Shown piece by piece: positions 15,428-24,071 of a stretch of DNA of 39,963 nt. A program made the position numbers and the translations under genes. Each line of letters starts with the position of its first letter. Within the stretch, counting starts at the first letter, position 1. The stretch lies in contig CALEKA010000008.1 in assembly GCA_937898715.1 (NCBI GenBank), forward strand, positions 1-39,963, given 5' to 3'. The notes beneath the pieces were generated by a model, which had not been told where the DNA came from, searched no databases, and worked only from the letters and a program-made list of their open reading frames with translations. The DNA is from an uncultured Prevotella sp. (GTDB lineage: Bacteria > Bacteroidota > Bacteroidia > Bacteroidales > Bacteroidaceae).

Positions 15428-16489
15428 TTAGCGTTGTTGCAGAAGTTTGAGATAAGTGCGTGCCGTACCCTGCGAGTAAGCATGACCTATATTATTGGCA
15501 AAGAGCACATCGGTGATGCCGTGCTCACAGATGTAATCGATGATATTGTGGGGAAAATAGCGGAAGTCGACCACGTGGATTTCCTCAAACGATGAGAATA
15601 GGAAAGCGGGCAGCGCATTGCCGAAGCTGTCCTTCAATATCAAGAGCCGCCGACCATTGCCCACAGCGGTGCGCACCTGCACCGTGCGCGAGTCGCCTCC
15701 CATAAAGGTGCAGTAGGCTCCCGAACTGCCGTCGCGATAGCTCACGAAGAACTGTGCTTCGTGGGGCGCACTCTCACTCACGGTCTTGCCGGCGCGCTGG
15801 GTGTAGTCGATGAAGGTGGTGTGATAATCGCTGCGTCGCGGCACGTAGTAGGTGAAGGTCTCGGGCACGGCTTTCACCTCGGGGCTTTTGGCATAAATGC
15901 GCATACTGCCCACAAACTGGCGCACGCATCGCTCCTCATAATGGGCAGAGTCGAGCGCAGCAAATGGCACTTGGGCTTGCGCAGCAAACTCGCGTGCGGC
16001 ATAGTAGGCTCCGAGAGCAGCCCAGTGGGTGTCGGTGCGCAGATAGATGGGTTCCGAGGCATGGGGCGCAAGGGCATTGTAAGCATTGATTGCCACCACA
16101 TCGGGGCGCAAGGCTTGATAGATATGGCTGATGGTGGCATGCTGTGGATGGGTGAGCGCAGGGCTGTGTTGGGGCATGTAGTAGGCAGTGCTCGTGGGGA
16201 TGACCATGCAGTATACGTTCACGCTGTCGCCCACTGCCTCCTTATAGGCATTGACTGCCTGAGCATACCATTCGCCCCCTGTGGCTGAGCCCATGAAGGG
16301 TGCCATCACATAGAGCGAGTCGGCGCGTCCTGCCAGAATCATGCCACCTGGCGAACGGCGCACTTCGGCATGGGCGTTGAACTGATTGACATAGGGGGTG
16401 AGCTGACGGCTGCTCTGCGCATGGAGCGCGAGAGTGGTGCAGCATAGAGTGATGAGGGAGAGGAGTATATTACGGACTGTCATACGCAT
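15428..16489 (-). CDS. Second DHHW-like exported protein (paralogue, DTHW variant)
   Basis: The 353-aa protein has a cleavable signal peptide (NILLSLITLCCTTLALHAQ) and aligns throughout with the downstream 440-aa protein: VNVYCMVIPTSTAYYMP, LRTDTHWAALGAYYAAREFA (about residues 146-166), YVGSM-like FVGSMRIYAKSPEVK, TYYVPRRSDY, GAYCTFMGGDSR and LLILKDSFGNALPAFLFSSFEEIHVVDFRYFPHN. The motif is DTHW instead of DHHW, keeping the Asp and the second His. It lacks the acidic linker. Its ATG directly follows the MBOAT stop with no gap (16489/16490), and 30 bases separate it from the next gene, so all three are co-transcribed. A recent tandem duplication followed by divergence is likely. Confidence 0.82.
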   Translation of the reverse strand: MRMTVRNILLSLITLCCTTLALHAQSSRQLTPYVNQFNAHAEVRRSPGGMILAGRADSLYVMAPFMGSATGGEWYAQAVNAYKEAVGDSVNVYCMVIPTSTAYYMPQHSPALTHPQHATISHIYQALRPDVVAINAYNALAPHASEPIYLRTDTHWAALGAYYAAREFAAQAQVPFAALDSAHYEERCVRQFVGSMRIYAKSPEVKAVPETFTYYVPRRSDYHTTFIDYTQRAGKTVSESAPHEAQFFVSYRDGSSGAYCTFMGGDSRTVQVRTAVGNGRRLLILKDSFGNALPAFLFSSFEEIHVVDFRYFPHNIIDYICEHGITDVLFANNIGHAYSQGTARTYLKLLQQR

Positions 16490-17935
16490 TTAGAATCGAG
16501 TATAGATAAAAGCATTGTTGGTAGCTCCAACGAGCAGACATACGCTCATGCCAAGGAGCAAGAGCGACACCAGTGTGCGGCCACTGAAGGTCAGCACGGA
16601 GCGCAGAAGGCTCTCCTCCGACAGACGCTCTACGGTGAGGCTGGTTGCCCATCGGCGCACGGGCAAGCAAAATGCGATGGCCACCACCCAGAGCCAGAAG
16701 TTGTCCGTCAGTGCCGCGTCGGATACGATATTGGTAAACTCTGCCGCTCCGCCCGTGAAGGCACGGAAGAACTGTGCCATGTGGCGGAAGTTGTCGAAGT
16801 AGAATATGCCCCACCCCACCACGATGAGCAGCAAACTGTACACGTGGAGCACCAGCCTCGGTATGCGGTCGATCACACGCAAGAGGGTGTACTTCTCAGT
16901 CATCACAATCAGTCCGAAGTAGAGTCCCCACAGGATGAAGTTCCAGCTGGCTCCGTGCCACATACCGGTGAGAAACCACACCACGAGTATGTTCCACACC
17001 TGATGACGACGGTTGCCCCCCATGGGTATGTATACGTAGTCGCGGAAGAAGCTACCGAGCGAGATGTGCCATCGGCGCCAGAAGTCGGAGATGCTGGTGC
17101 AGCAGTAGGGATGCTTGAAGTTCTCATTGAAGTGGAAGCCCAAGCAGCGTCCCAGACCGATGGCCATGTCGGAATAGCCCGAGAAGTCGAAGTAGATCTG
17201 CAGCGTATAGGCCACGATGCCTATCCACGCCCCTGTGGTGGTGAGATGGGCCAGTCCGCCCACAAGGAATTGGTCGGATATCTCAGAGAGTTGGTTGGCA
17301 AGGATCACTTTCTTGCCGAGGCCCAAGAAGAAGCGAAACATGCCCTCTGCCACATCGTCGGCGCTTACGTGGCGGCTACTGATCTCGCGTGCCACCGTGT
17401 CGTAGCGCACGATAGGACCTGCGATAAGCTGCGGAAACATGGAGATGTAGAGCAGCAGATTGACAAACCGGCGCTGCACGGGCGACTCTCGGCGGTAGAC
17501 GTCGATCAGATAGGAGATGCTCTGAAACGTGTAGAACGAGATGCCGATAGGCAAAGAGATGTGGGGCACGCTGACGGGCAGACCCACGTCGGAGAGGGTC
17601 TGTGCAAGGAAACCGAGGTACTTGAAGTTGGCGAGAATGAGGATGTTACACGTCAGCCCTACCACGAGTGCTGCTCGGCGATGCGCCTCTTGGCGGTCGA
17701 TGATGAGCCCCGCCATATAGTTCATCAGCACGCAGAATAGCATCAAAAATACGTAGACTGGCTCGCCCCAAGCATAGAAGATGAGCGAGAATACCACGAG
17801 CGCGAGGTTGCGGCAGCGAAACTGTGGTTCAAGGCTGTTGCGCCCCATCAAGCGATCTGCGCCCGCCGCAAGCATATAGACAATGAAGAATGCGGGCAGG
17901 AAGGCAAAGAGGAAGAATAGGTCGGAAAATACCAT
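16490..17935 (-). CDS. MBOAT-family O-acyltransferase (AlgI/DltB-like)
   Basis: A 481-aa polytopic membrane protein that would pass acyl groups across the inner membrane for O-acylation of a glycan. It opens with the typical MVFSDLFFLFAFLPAFFIVY, has YFDFSGYSDMAIGLGRCLGF, FWRRWHISLGSFFRDYVYIP and GGNRRHQVWNILVVWFLTG, then MWHGASWNFILWGLYFG with the conserved His of the MBOAT active site. It is the first gene of a three-gene unit with two AlgX-like exported proteins; together they match the AlgI plus AlgJ/X logic of alginate acetylation. The substrate (capsule, exopolysaccharide or cell wall) is not indicated nearby, as no glycosyltransferases are in the window. Confidence 0.92.
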   Translation of the reverse strand: MVFSDLFFLFAFLPAFFIVYMLAAGADRLMGRNSLEPQFRCRNLALVVFSLIFYAWGEPVYVFLMLFCVLMNYMAGLIIDRQEAHRRAALVVGLTCNILILANFKYLGFLAQTLSDVGLPVSVPHISLPIGISFYTFQSISYLIDVYRRESPVQRRFVNLLLYISMFPQLIAGPIVRYDTVAREISSRHVSADDVAEGMFRFFLGLGKKVILANQLSEISDQFLVGGLAHLTTTGAWIGIVAYTLQIYFDFSGYSDMAIGLGRCLGFHFNENFKHPYCCTSISDFWRRWHISLGSFFRDYVYIPMGGNRRHQVWNILVVWFLTGMWHGASWNFILWGLYFGLIVMTEKYTLLRVIDRIPRLVLHVYSLLLIVVGWGIFYFDNFRHMAQFFRAFTGGAAEFTNIVSDAALTDNFWLWVVAIAFCLPVRRWATSLTVERLSEESLLRSVLTFSGRTLVSLLLLGMSVCLLVGATNNAFIYTRF

Positions 17936-18077
17936 GAGCAGGGTGTGTGTGGAATGTTAAGTAAGTTAAGAGTTTTGTTTGGATATGTAGGGGATTATAT
18001 AGTGGGTTGAAGAAGGAATGAATGGGGCATGGTCTCGCTATAGGCTTCGCTCTGAAGCATTTTTCTGAGAACGCATA

Positions 18078-18109
18078 CAAAGATAGCATGCCGATCGCTT
18101 GCGAGCAAA
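18078..18109 (-). promoter_or_regulatory. Consensus promoter for the MBOAT-DHHW operon
   Basis: On the minus strand, TTTG (18109-18106), a 20-base spacer, and TATCTTTG (18085-18078) fit the Bacteroidetes sigma-ABfr promoter exactly. Predicted transcription start is near 18071, giving a leader of about 135 bases before the MBOAT start at 17935. Confidence 0.72.
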
Positions 18110-18605
18110 AAGTGTGAACAAACTATTCACTTTTTCTGTCGCTCAAGGTCATGGCCTCGCGCGCGTGCGCTACAATCGACTTTGCGGGAGGGCACTTACA
18201 CAGGGTGCATACTGTTTGCTTTATGCATTGATTTACAAGCTTTTTCATCTCTTTCGAAGGTCCATCTTGCTTGCACTTTGCCCACACCATCGGCTGCATC
18301 CTGACTCCTACCCCCCTTGCTGTAAATCCTCCTTAGGGGGATAATTTTTACAGCACCTAAGGATAGTTTGAACGCCTTGGGGGGATAATTTTGAAAGCTC
18401 TCAATGCCTAAATTACTCACGTAATGGGCTGCGTGCAAGCAAAAGTGCAAGCAAAGTGCAGGTAGCGGAGGTCTGCATACACTCACGAAAGCATTGATTT
18501 CCAATGAATTTCATCAGAAGAATGACAGCAATGATGCCTTTTGCAGCAGAAATCGGCTGTGGCGCGCGCGAGCGCGCGTGCATTAAACTTTTCAGCCAAT
18601 ACTAG

Positions 18606-18754
18606 GGGCGACGCGTCTCGCGTTATAGAAAATGCTTATGCTCGCAATAAGCTTTATTGCTCAGTTGCTGCTGCCGACGCGAGACGCGTCGCCCACGGTA
18701 TTGGCTGAAAAGCCTCTTGATCGCTTGTGATGCCTACGCGAGACGCGTCGCCCA
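18606..18754. repeat. Three type-A hairpins (REP-like cluster)
   Basis: Hairpins lie at 18606-18624 (plus sense, damaged right side), 18673-18694 and 18732-18753 (minus sense; the last has CTACGCG in place of CGACGCG, weakening one pair). They follow the 3' end of the SGNH hydrolase gene, whose stop is at 18782. The spacer between the first two contains GCTTATGC/GCTTTATTGC. Confidence 0.8.
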
Positions 18755-18781
18755 CAAAGCTATCAGGACTAACTATCAGAA

Positions 18782-19657
18782 TCACTTCCACCCCATTAGC
18801 CGCGTGAGTTCATGGGAGAGGATGCGGGCATTCATGCGAGCACCGAGTTCGTTGGTATGCGTGCCATCGTAAGTGTGGAGGTGGTGCTGGAGTTCTTCGC
18901 TTCGCTTCACGCAGCATACGCGCTCTTGACGAACTACATCGATGTCAAGACTACGGGCTGCGAGGCAGATGCTATCGGCTGTCTGACGGATGCGCGCAAG
19001 CGATACTGCCGTGGTCTGCAGTGGCGTGAGCAGTACGATGCGAGCCTTGGGAAAATGCTTGCGCAAGAGCAGGCAATTGTAGCGCACAGACCCCACGATA
19101 GTCTGCGGGTAGACGCCCAACGTGTCGGGAGGGAAAGAGCAGTCAATGCCTTGACGCTCAGCCTCTACCGAGGGAGAGAGCGAGAAGTCTGCGGGATCGA
19201 ATGCATGAGGACGGTCGGCAGGAAACCATGCATCGTTCGTACCAGCAGATATCAAGATGAGTTGCGGAGAAGGCTCTGCACCCGAGGTCACAGCGGAGAT
19301 GAGCCGGGCAATTTGGTTGTATATCACGTTGTCATCGGCCACGCGACCCGTGTCTTGCTCGAGATTGAGCATGGTGCGGGCGGTGTTAGTCCATGTGGCT
19401 CCGCTGCGTGCATAGCTGCGGATAGAGGCGGGCTTGAGCAAACGTGCTAACCACGACGTCCACCCGCGCGGACGCGAACAATCATCGGCACCAAGCCACG
19501 TATTGGAGTCGCCCAAGATCGCCACATGGGCCTGGCTCCACAGCATGGGATTGGCTGAGGGTGTATCGGTCCAAAGAACATATTTTTCCACCTCATGGGC
19601 ATAAAGTTGCGCCAACGACAGAATGCAGCACAACAGGGAAAGAACGACTCGTTTCAT
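18782..19657 (-). CDS. Exported SGNH/GDSL-type hydrolase
   Basis: The 291-aa protein has a signal peptide (VVLSLLCCILSLAQLYAHE) and the SGNH blocks: AILGDSNTWLG with the nucleophile Ser51 (block I), YARSGATW (block II Gly), LILISAGTNDAW (block III Asn) and YDGTHTNELGARMNA with the Asp-x-x-His pair (block V). Such enzymes remove or transfer acyl groups on lipids or glycans. I chose ATG 19657 (MKRVVLSLL); the frame reaches 19726, but a signal peptide starts naturally at 19657 and a -7 box is found upstream. It lies upstream of the MBOAT operon on the same strand but across an 846-base gap with its own promoter, so a shared role in glycan acylation is possible but not shown. Confidence 0.85.
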   Translation of the reverse strand: MKRVVLSLLCCILSLAQLYAHEVEKYVLWTDTPSANPMLWSQAHVAILGDSNTWLGADDCSRPRGWTSWLARLLKPASIRSYARSGATWTNTARTMLNLEQDTGRVADDNVIYNQIARLISAVTSGAEPSPQLILISAGTNDAWFPADRPHAFDPADFSLSPSVEAERQGIDCSFPPDTLGVYPQTIVGSVRYNCLLLRKHFPKARIVLLTPLQTTAVSLARIRQTADSICLAARSLDIDVVRQERVCCVKRSEELQHHLHTYDGTHTNELGARMNARILSHELTRLMGWK

Positions 19658-19974
19658 CAGAAATAATGATAATACAACATGCCGCAGTGGGCACTTATTG
19701 TAAAAGTACTTAAGTTTTGACTGCAAAGGTAAACACTTCCGTCCATACGGGGAACGAATTTATGCACAAAAACGCGTGAAAACCTTGTTATCTATAAAAA
19801 ACTCACTATATTTGCAACTCACAACGCCCTTGCGTCACTACGCAGTAGTAAGGGCGCTTTCTGTAAAGCACCTTGTTCCTCAACGAAAGACACTCGGCCT
19901 CCCATGAGGCGCGTGAGGAATAGCCTCATACAAGAAAATCATTTAAAAAACTTACATAACACATTTCACTACAC
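19658..19974. promoter_or_regulatory. Divergent promoter region with structured leader for the AspT-like transporter
   Basis: On the minus strand TACCTTTG (19731-19724) is a -7 box for the hydrolase gene. On the plus strand TTG (19785-19787), 19 bases, and TATATTTG (19807-19814) form a promoter for the transporter, with a start near 19820. The resulting ~155-base leader opens with hairpin CGCCCTT/AAGGGCG (19825-19831 with 19850-19856), which encloses GCGT/ACGC, and later has ATGAGGC/GCCTCAT (19904-19910 with 19923-19929). The first hairpin is followed by CTTTCTGT, so an attenuator is conceivable, but I recognise no known riboswitch. Confidence 0.55.
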
Positions 19975-21690
19975 ATGGATTGGTTTCAATCTCTATTCTC
20001 CACAACAGGTTCTGTGGCACATGTGGTACTGCTTTTCTCGCTCGTGATAGCCGTGGGCGTGGTCTTGGGCAAGCTCAAGGTGGGCAGTGTATCGCTTGGC
20101 GTCACCTTCGTGTTGTTTGCGGGCATTGTGGTGGGACACATCTACCATCAACTTGGCATAGCCGACCCTGATGGCGGATATGCGTGTCCAGCCAATGTGC
20201 TCAACTTTATTCAAGACTTTGGCTTGATACTCTTTGTCTACTGCATTGGTCTGCAGGTGGGTCCGAGTTTCTTCCAATCGTTTAAGAAAGACGGTGTGCA
20301 GATGAATCTCGTAGCGGTGGGCATTGTATTGCTCAACGTCATCACGCTGCTCGGCCTCTACTACCTCGTGTTCGACACTTCGGACAAGACAAGCCTACCG
20401 ATGGCTGTCGGTGTGCTCTATGGTGCTGTGACCAACACTCCGGGTCTGGGTGCTGCACAAGAAGCTATCAACACGCTGGGCATCGACATGCACGGACAAA
20501 ACATTGCAGCAGGTTACGCCTGTGCCTACCCTCTCGGCGTAGTGGGCATTATCGGCGCAACAATTGCCATCCGCTACATCTGCCGCATCAAGCTCGAGAA
20601 GGAAGAGGAGCAGATACGCATGTCGCAGGAGGACAATCCGCATGCGAAGCCCCACCACCTCTCACTCCGCGTAGAAAACAAGGCTCTGGAGGGCAAGACA
20701 TTCGCCCAGCTCACGCAATTCTTGGGACGTACCTTCGTATGTACTCACTATAAGCATGGCGACGAGATCATCTCGCCCACACGCGACACGCAGCTCCACG
20801 TGGGCGATGAGATGAATGCCGTATGCGCCAGCGACGATGCCGAGGCCGCAACAGCCTTTATCGGTAAGGAAATCGAAGTAGACTGGCAGGCTGAGAAGGC
20901 TCCCATCGTATCAAAACGTATCCTCGTGACGCAAGCCGAGGTAAACGGTAAGACCTTTGGCGAGATGCACTTTAGCTCTATGTATGGTGTCAACGTGACG
21001 CGTATCACCCGTCAGGGCATGAACCTCTTTGCCGACCGCTCGCTCCGCATCCAGATTGGCGACCGACTGATGGTGGCTGGTCCGGAGGATAGCGTAAACC
21101 GCGTAGAACGCCTCTTAGGCAACTCCGTGAAGCGTCTTGACCACCCCAACGTGGGTGCCATCTTCCTCGGCATATTGATTGGTATCATCTTCGGTAGCAT
21201 CCCATTCCAATTCCCGGGCATGGCCACTCCGCTCAAGCTCGGCTTGGCAGGTGGTCCGTTGGTAATCGCTATCTTGGCTGGTGCCTATGGTTACAAGTTC
21301 CACCTCGTGACCTACACCACCACCTCTGCCAACCTCTTGCTGCGCGAGATAGGCTTGATTCTCTTCCTTGCCGCAGTAGGTATCAAGGCGGGTAGCAACT
21401 TCTGGGACACCGTAGTACAGGGCGACGGCCTCACCTACGTATGGGTGGGCTTCCTCGTGACGGTCATTCCGTTGCTCATCATGGGCGTGGTAGCACGTTG
21501 GCGCTTCAAGCTCAACTACTTCACACTGATGGGTATCATTGCTGGTTCCAACACCGACCCTCCCGCACTGGGCTACGCTAACCAGACTGCCAACAACGAT
21601 GCAGCTTCCGTAGGCTACTCCACCGTCTACCCGCTCTCGATGTTCCTGCGCATCCTGGTGGCACAAGCGATCATCTTGTTCTTGTGCTGA
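19975..21690 (+). CDS. Putative transporter of the AspT/YidE family with two TrkA-C domains
   Basis: Inner-membrane protein of 571 aa. Residues about 1-200 hold five or more membrane helices, including GVLYGAVTNTPGLGAAQEAI, the family's conserved NTPGLGA-like motif. Residues about 220-295 (LSLRVENKALEGKTFAQLTQ, VCTHYKHGDEIISPTRDTQL, HVGDEMNAV) and about 305-385 (VTQAEVNGKTFGEM, NLFADRSLRIQIGDRLMVAG) are two TrkA-C/RCK_C domains, which bind a regulatory ligand. A second membrane half follows (about 395-571) with GIIAGSNTDPPALGYANQT, mirroring the first motif. Relatives exchange aspartate for alanine or move other dicarboxylates; the substrate here cannot be inferred. It has a promoter and structured leader upstream and stands alone. 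Confidence 0.88.
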   Translation: MDWFQSLFSTTGSVAHVVLLFSLVIAVGVVLGKLKVGSVSLGVTFVLFAGIVVGHIYHQLGIADPDGGYACPANVLNFIQDFGLILFVYCIGLQVGPSFFQSFKKDGVQMNLVAVGIVLLNVITLLGLYYLVFDTSDKTSLPMAVGVLYGAVTNTPGLGAAQEAINTLGIDMHGQNIAAGYACAYPLGVVGIIGATIAIRYICRIKLEKEEEQIRMSQEDNPHAKPHHLSLRVENKALEGKTFAQLTQFLGRTFVCTHYKHGDEIISPTRDTQLHVGDEMNAVCASDDAEAATAFIGKEIEVDWQAEKAPIVSKRILVTQAEVNGKTFGEMHFSSMYGVNVTRITRQGMNLFADRSLRIQIGDRLMVAGPEDSVNRVERLLGNSVKRLDHPNVGAIFLGILIGIIFGSIPFQFPGMATPLKLGLAGGPLVIAILAGAYGYKFHLVTYTTTSANLLLREIGLILFLAAVGIKAGSNFWDTVVQGDGLTYVWVGFLVTVIPLLIMGVVARWRFKLNYFTLMGIIAGSNTDPPALGYANQTANNDAASVGYSTVYPLSMFLRILVAQAIILFLC

Positions 21691-21753
21691 GGGGGAGAGT
21701 CATTCGGATAGATATTTTTGCTAATAGATACGATTTAAGATCAATTTATTGAT

Positions 21754-21930
21754 GCCGACGCGAGACGCGTCGCCCACACACGTGGATGAAAGCCATGGCG
21801 CTTCCTCATTCGCTCTGTGGGCGACGCGTCTCGCGTCGGTGCTACCACGAATTAAGAGCTTCGCCTATAGGCAGTGGGGGCGAAGCGTCTCGCTTGCCAT
21901 GCGAGGCTCAATGCCGAAGCATGGCAAAAG
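21754..21930. repeat. Type-A and type-B hairpin cluster
   Basis: Type-A hairpins at 21754-21775 (minus sense) and 21819-21839 (plus sense) are followed by CTATAGGCAGTGGGGGCGAAGC, whose type-B hairpin spans about 21877-21897. The sequence after it (GCGAGGCTCAATGCCGAAGC, then TTTTACACTTTCTCTTACGCC) is the same as the centre of the larger element at 31605-31859. So this is a decayed or incomplete copy that is missing its right half. Confidence 0.75.
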
Positions 21931-21960
21931 TCTTTTACACTTTCTCTTACGCCGCCACTT

Positions 21961-22093
21961 GACAATTGCAAGAATGTATTACTTATTACTTGTTACTTAT
22001 TACTTGACAATTGCAAGATTGTAATACTTATTACTTGTTACTTATTACTTGACAATGGCAAGATTGTAATACTTAATACTTAATACTTAATAC
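21961..22093. repeat. 45-bp tandem repeat made of heptads, directly after prmC
   Basis: Units start at 21961, 22006 and 22051, each opening GACAAT(T/G)GCAAGA and continuing with TATTACTTATTACTTGTTACTT-like sequence. Read in the direction of prmC (minus strand) the sequence is AAGTATT/AAGTAAT heptads placed immediately after the stop codon. TAA recurs in every heptad, so stops occur in all three frames. Confidence 0.85.
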
Positions 22094-22984
22094 TTATTTC
22101 TTTCCTCCCACCATGCGCGGATTGCCATAAGCATCCACTCTCACCTCTACATCTTGCAAGCCATAATCGCGCATCAACTGCGCCGTCTGCTCAGCATAAG
22201 CACGATTGGCCTCCACCAAGAGCCAACCACCCGGCAAGAGCAACTGCCTGGCCTGCAAGCAGAGGGCACGATAGAAGCACAGCGGATCGTCGTCGGGCAC
22301 GAAGAGAGCCGTATGAGGCTCAAAATCGAGCACGTTGCGCTCCATATCCGCCGCCTCGCGCTGACAGATATACGGAGGATTACTCACGATGAGACGATAC
22401 ACAGGCTGAGCATCAGAAGCAGGAGCGAGGAGCATGTCATGATGGACGAATTTCACATCAGCCCCAAGCTCCCGTGCATTCTCACGAGCCACTTCAAGAG
22501 CCGCACGAGAGATATCCCACGCAGTAACGTCGGCCTCCTCCATGGCCAACTTTAAGCTGATGGCAATGCAGCCCGACCCCGTTCCAGCATCGAGAATGCT
22601 TGAGGACATCTGTGCTGAAGAATGTCCATCTGAAGCAGCAGAACTTTGCTGCGAAGAATCACGCATTTTCTCCACCGCCCAACTGACGAGTTCCTCCGTT
22701 TCGGGACGAGGAATGAGCACGTCGGGCGTCACCTTGAAGCGCCTACCACAAAACAGAGCATACCCTAACACTTGCTGTACAGGACGTCCATCCAAAAGTT
22801 GTTGACAGATATTATCAAGCCTTGTGCTTTCATCTTCAGAAAATTGCCTAACTTTGTCGGCATAAATATCCGTGCGGCTCACGCCGAATGCATCCTCAAA
22901 GACTAAGAATGATATCGCACGGGCCTCGCCCTCACCATAAAGCGGAGTGAGCGCATCGCGAAGAGCTATAAAATGGGGATTCAT
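22094..22984 (-). CDS. prmC: Release factor glutamine methyltransferase PrmC (HemK)
   Basis: PrmC methylates the Gln of the GGQ motif in peptide release factors RF1 and RF2. The 296-aa protein has the N-terminal helical domain (about residues 1-80), then VLIPRPETEELV (about 89-100), SAM motif ILDAGTGSGCIAISL (130-144), AWDISRAALEVARENA and the catalytic VSNPPYICQRE (200-210, NPPY). Between RPETEELV and motif I is a Ser/Gln-rich stretch (residues about 110-129), looser than usual and probably a flexible loop. The start at 22984 is only 22 bases from the divergent ribD start, so the two promoters must lie inside each other's coding sequences or overlap tightly. Heptad repeats follow the stop directly. 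Confidence 0.95.
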   Translation of the reverse strand: MNPHFIALRDALTPLYGEGEARAISFLVFEDAFGVSRTDIYADKVRQFSEDESTRLDNICQQLLDGRPVQQVLGYALFCGRRFKVTPDVLIPRPETEELVSWAVEKMRDSSQQSSAASDGHSSAQMSSSILDAGTGSGCIAISLKLAMEEADVTAWDISRAALEVARENARELGADVKFVHHDMLLAPASDAQPVYRLIVSNPPYICQREAADMERNVLDFEPHTALFVPDDDPLCFYRALCLQARQLLLPGGWLLVEANRAYAEQTAQLMRDYGLQDVEVRVDAYGNPRMVGGKK

Positions 22985-23006
22985 ACTAAACTCGTTTCTT
23001 TACTAC

Positions 23007-24017
23007 ATGGAATTCAATGAACAATATATGCGCCGCTGCATAGAACTGGCGCAACTCGGACGCATGCACGCTGCACCCAATCCGATGGTGGGTGCTGTCA
23101 TCGTTTGCGGTGATCGCATTATCGGCGAAGGCTACCACGCTGTGTGCGGCAAGGCGCATGCCGAGGTCAACGCTATCAACTCTGTGCGTCCCTCCGATCG
23201 AGAACTACTCAGAGAAAGCACGCTCTACGTGAGCCTTGAGCCATGCTCCCACTATGGCAAGACTCCACCCTGTGCACGACTTATCATCAAGACGGGCATA
23301 CCGCGCGTAGTGGTGGGATGCGTAGACCCTTTCGCCAAGGTGCAAGGACGCGGCATTGCCATGCTTCGCGAAGCGGGCATTGAGGTCGTGGTGGGTGTGC
23401 TCGAGGCTGAATGCCGGGCACTCAACCGCCGATTTATCACAGCTCAGACGCTCCGACGCCCCTATATCACGCTGAAGTGGGCACGCTCCGCCGACGGCTT
23501 TATTGATGCTTGGCGAGAGGACGACAGCCAAGGGGCGGCTCAGATTTCCTCAACGTGGTCGCTCATGCGTGTGCACCAGCTTCGAGCCATGAATCAAGCC
23601 ATTCTCGTGGGGCACAACACACTGCGCATGGACCATCCGCAACTCAACGTACGCCATTGGAAGGCGGGAGGCAATCAGCCTCTGCGCGTGGTGTTGGGAC
23701 GCGTGGCAGAAGGCGAACTTCCCGCAGGATGGTTGGCATTTGCCGACATTCGCACAGCAATCTCCGAACTCTTCCACATGGGCATACAATCCCTGCTGGT
23801 GGAAGGTGGACAGCAGACGCTACAGAGCTTCATCGACCAAGGGCTTTGGGACGAGGCTTACGCGGAGTGTTCACCCCACCCCTTAGGGAGCGGTATTCCC
23901 GAACCGCGCATGCCGGTGGGCGTAATGCTCACCGAGGAGCATTACTTCGGACGTACCATATGGCACTTCGAAGCGGACAATCTGCCTTGTTCCGACGAAG
24001 AAAAGCAGGAAGAATAA
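23007..24017 (+). CDS. ribD: Bifunctional riboflavin biosynthesis protein RibD
   Basis: RibD deaminates and then reduces the pyrimidine intermediate of riboflavin synthesis. The N-terminal deaminase domain shows the zinc site: His51-Ala-Glu53 in GKAHAEVNAI, and Cys80 and Cys89 in EPCSHYGKTPPCA. APNPMVGAVIV and VVVGCVDPFAKVQGRG are further family marks. The reductase domain starts near residue 150 (RRPYITLKWARSADGFI), and includes ILVGHNTLRMDHPQLNVR and the late LLVEGGQQTLQSFID. At 336 aa it is slightly shorter than the Escherichia coli protein, by a compact reductase domain. I chose ATG 23007; upstream codons overlap the divergent prmC start. A TAACTTTG at 22849-22856 inside prmC could be its -7 box. 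Confidence 0.95.
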   Translation: MEFNEQYMRRCIELAQLGRMHAAPNPMVGAVIVCGDRIIGEGYHAVCGKAHAEVNAINSVRPSDRELLRESTLYVSLEPCSHYGKTPPCARLIIKTGIPRVVVGCVDPFAKVQGRGIAMLREAGIEVVVGVLEAECRALNRRFITAQTLRRPYITLKWARSADGFIDAWREDDSQGAAQISSTWSLMRVHQLRAMNQAILVGHNTLRMDHPQLNVRHWKAGGNQPLRVVLGRVAEGELPAGWLAFADIRTAISELFHMGIQSLLVEGGQQTLQSFIDQGLWDEAYAECSPHPLGSGIPEPRMPVGVMLTEEHYFGRTIWHFEADNLPCSDEEKQEE

Positions 24018-24071
24018 GCCCCACGACGTGCAAAGTTAAACATTTGTTTCTTCTTATCTACTACATACATT

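Larger units (their letters stand above)
17936..18781. other. 846-base gap: promoter, hairpins and repeats, no supported gene
   Basis: From left to right this gap holds the MBOAT operon promoter at 18078-18109, an AT hairpin (AAAAAGTG/CACTTTTT at about 18108-18135), a GC alternating stretch at about 18156-18170, two related segments ending GGGGGATAATTTT (at about 18335 and 18380; the first lies inside a CTGTAAA/TTTACAG hairpin at about 18320-18353), a CG-alternating palindrome at 18560-18582, and three type-A hairpins at 18606-18754. Open frames up to 102 codons cross it but have no recognisable content, so I call none. Confidence 0.6.

Noticed and set aside
16781..17740. 319-codon frame antisense to the MBOAT gene
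   Set aside because: The sense strand carries the full MBOAT pattern, and this frame has no hydrophobic or family pattern.
18099..18344. 81-codon plus-strand frame and the 102-codon minus frame in the same gap
   Set aside because: No start context, family motif or coding periodicity; they cross promoter and GC-alternating repeats.
21961..22093. Possible CRISPR array
   Set aside because: The 45-bp units are adjacent and similar throughout, with no unique spacers, and no cas genes are present.
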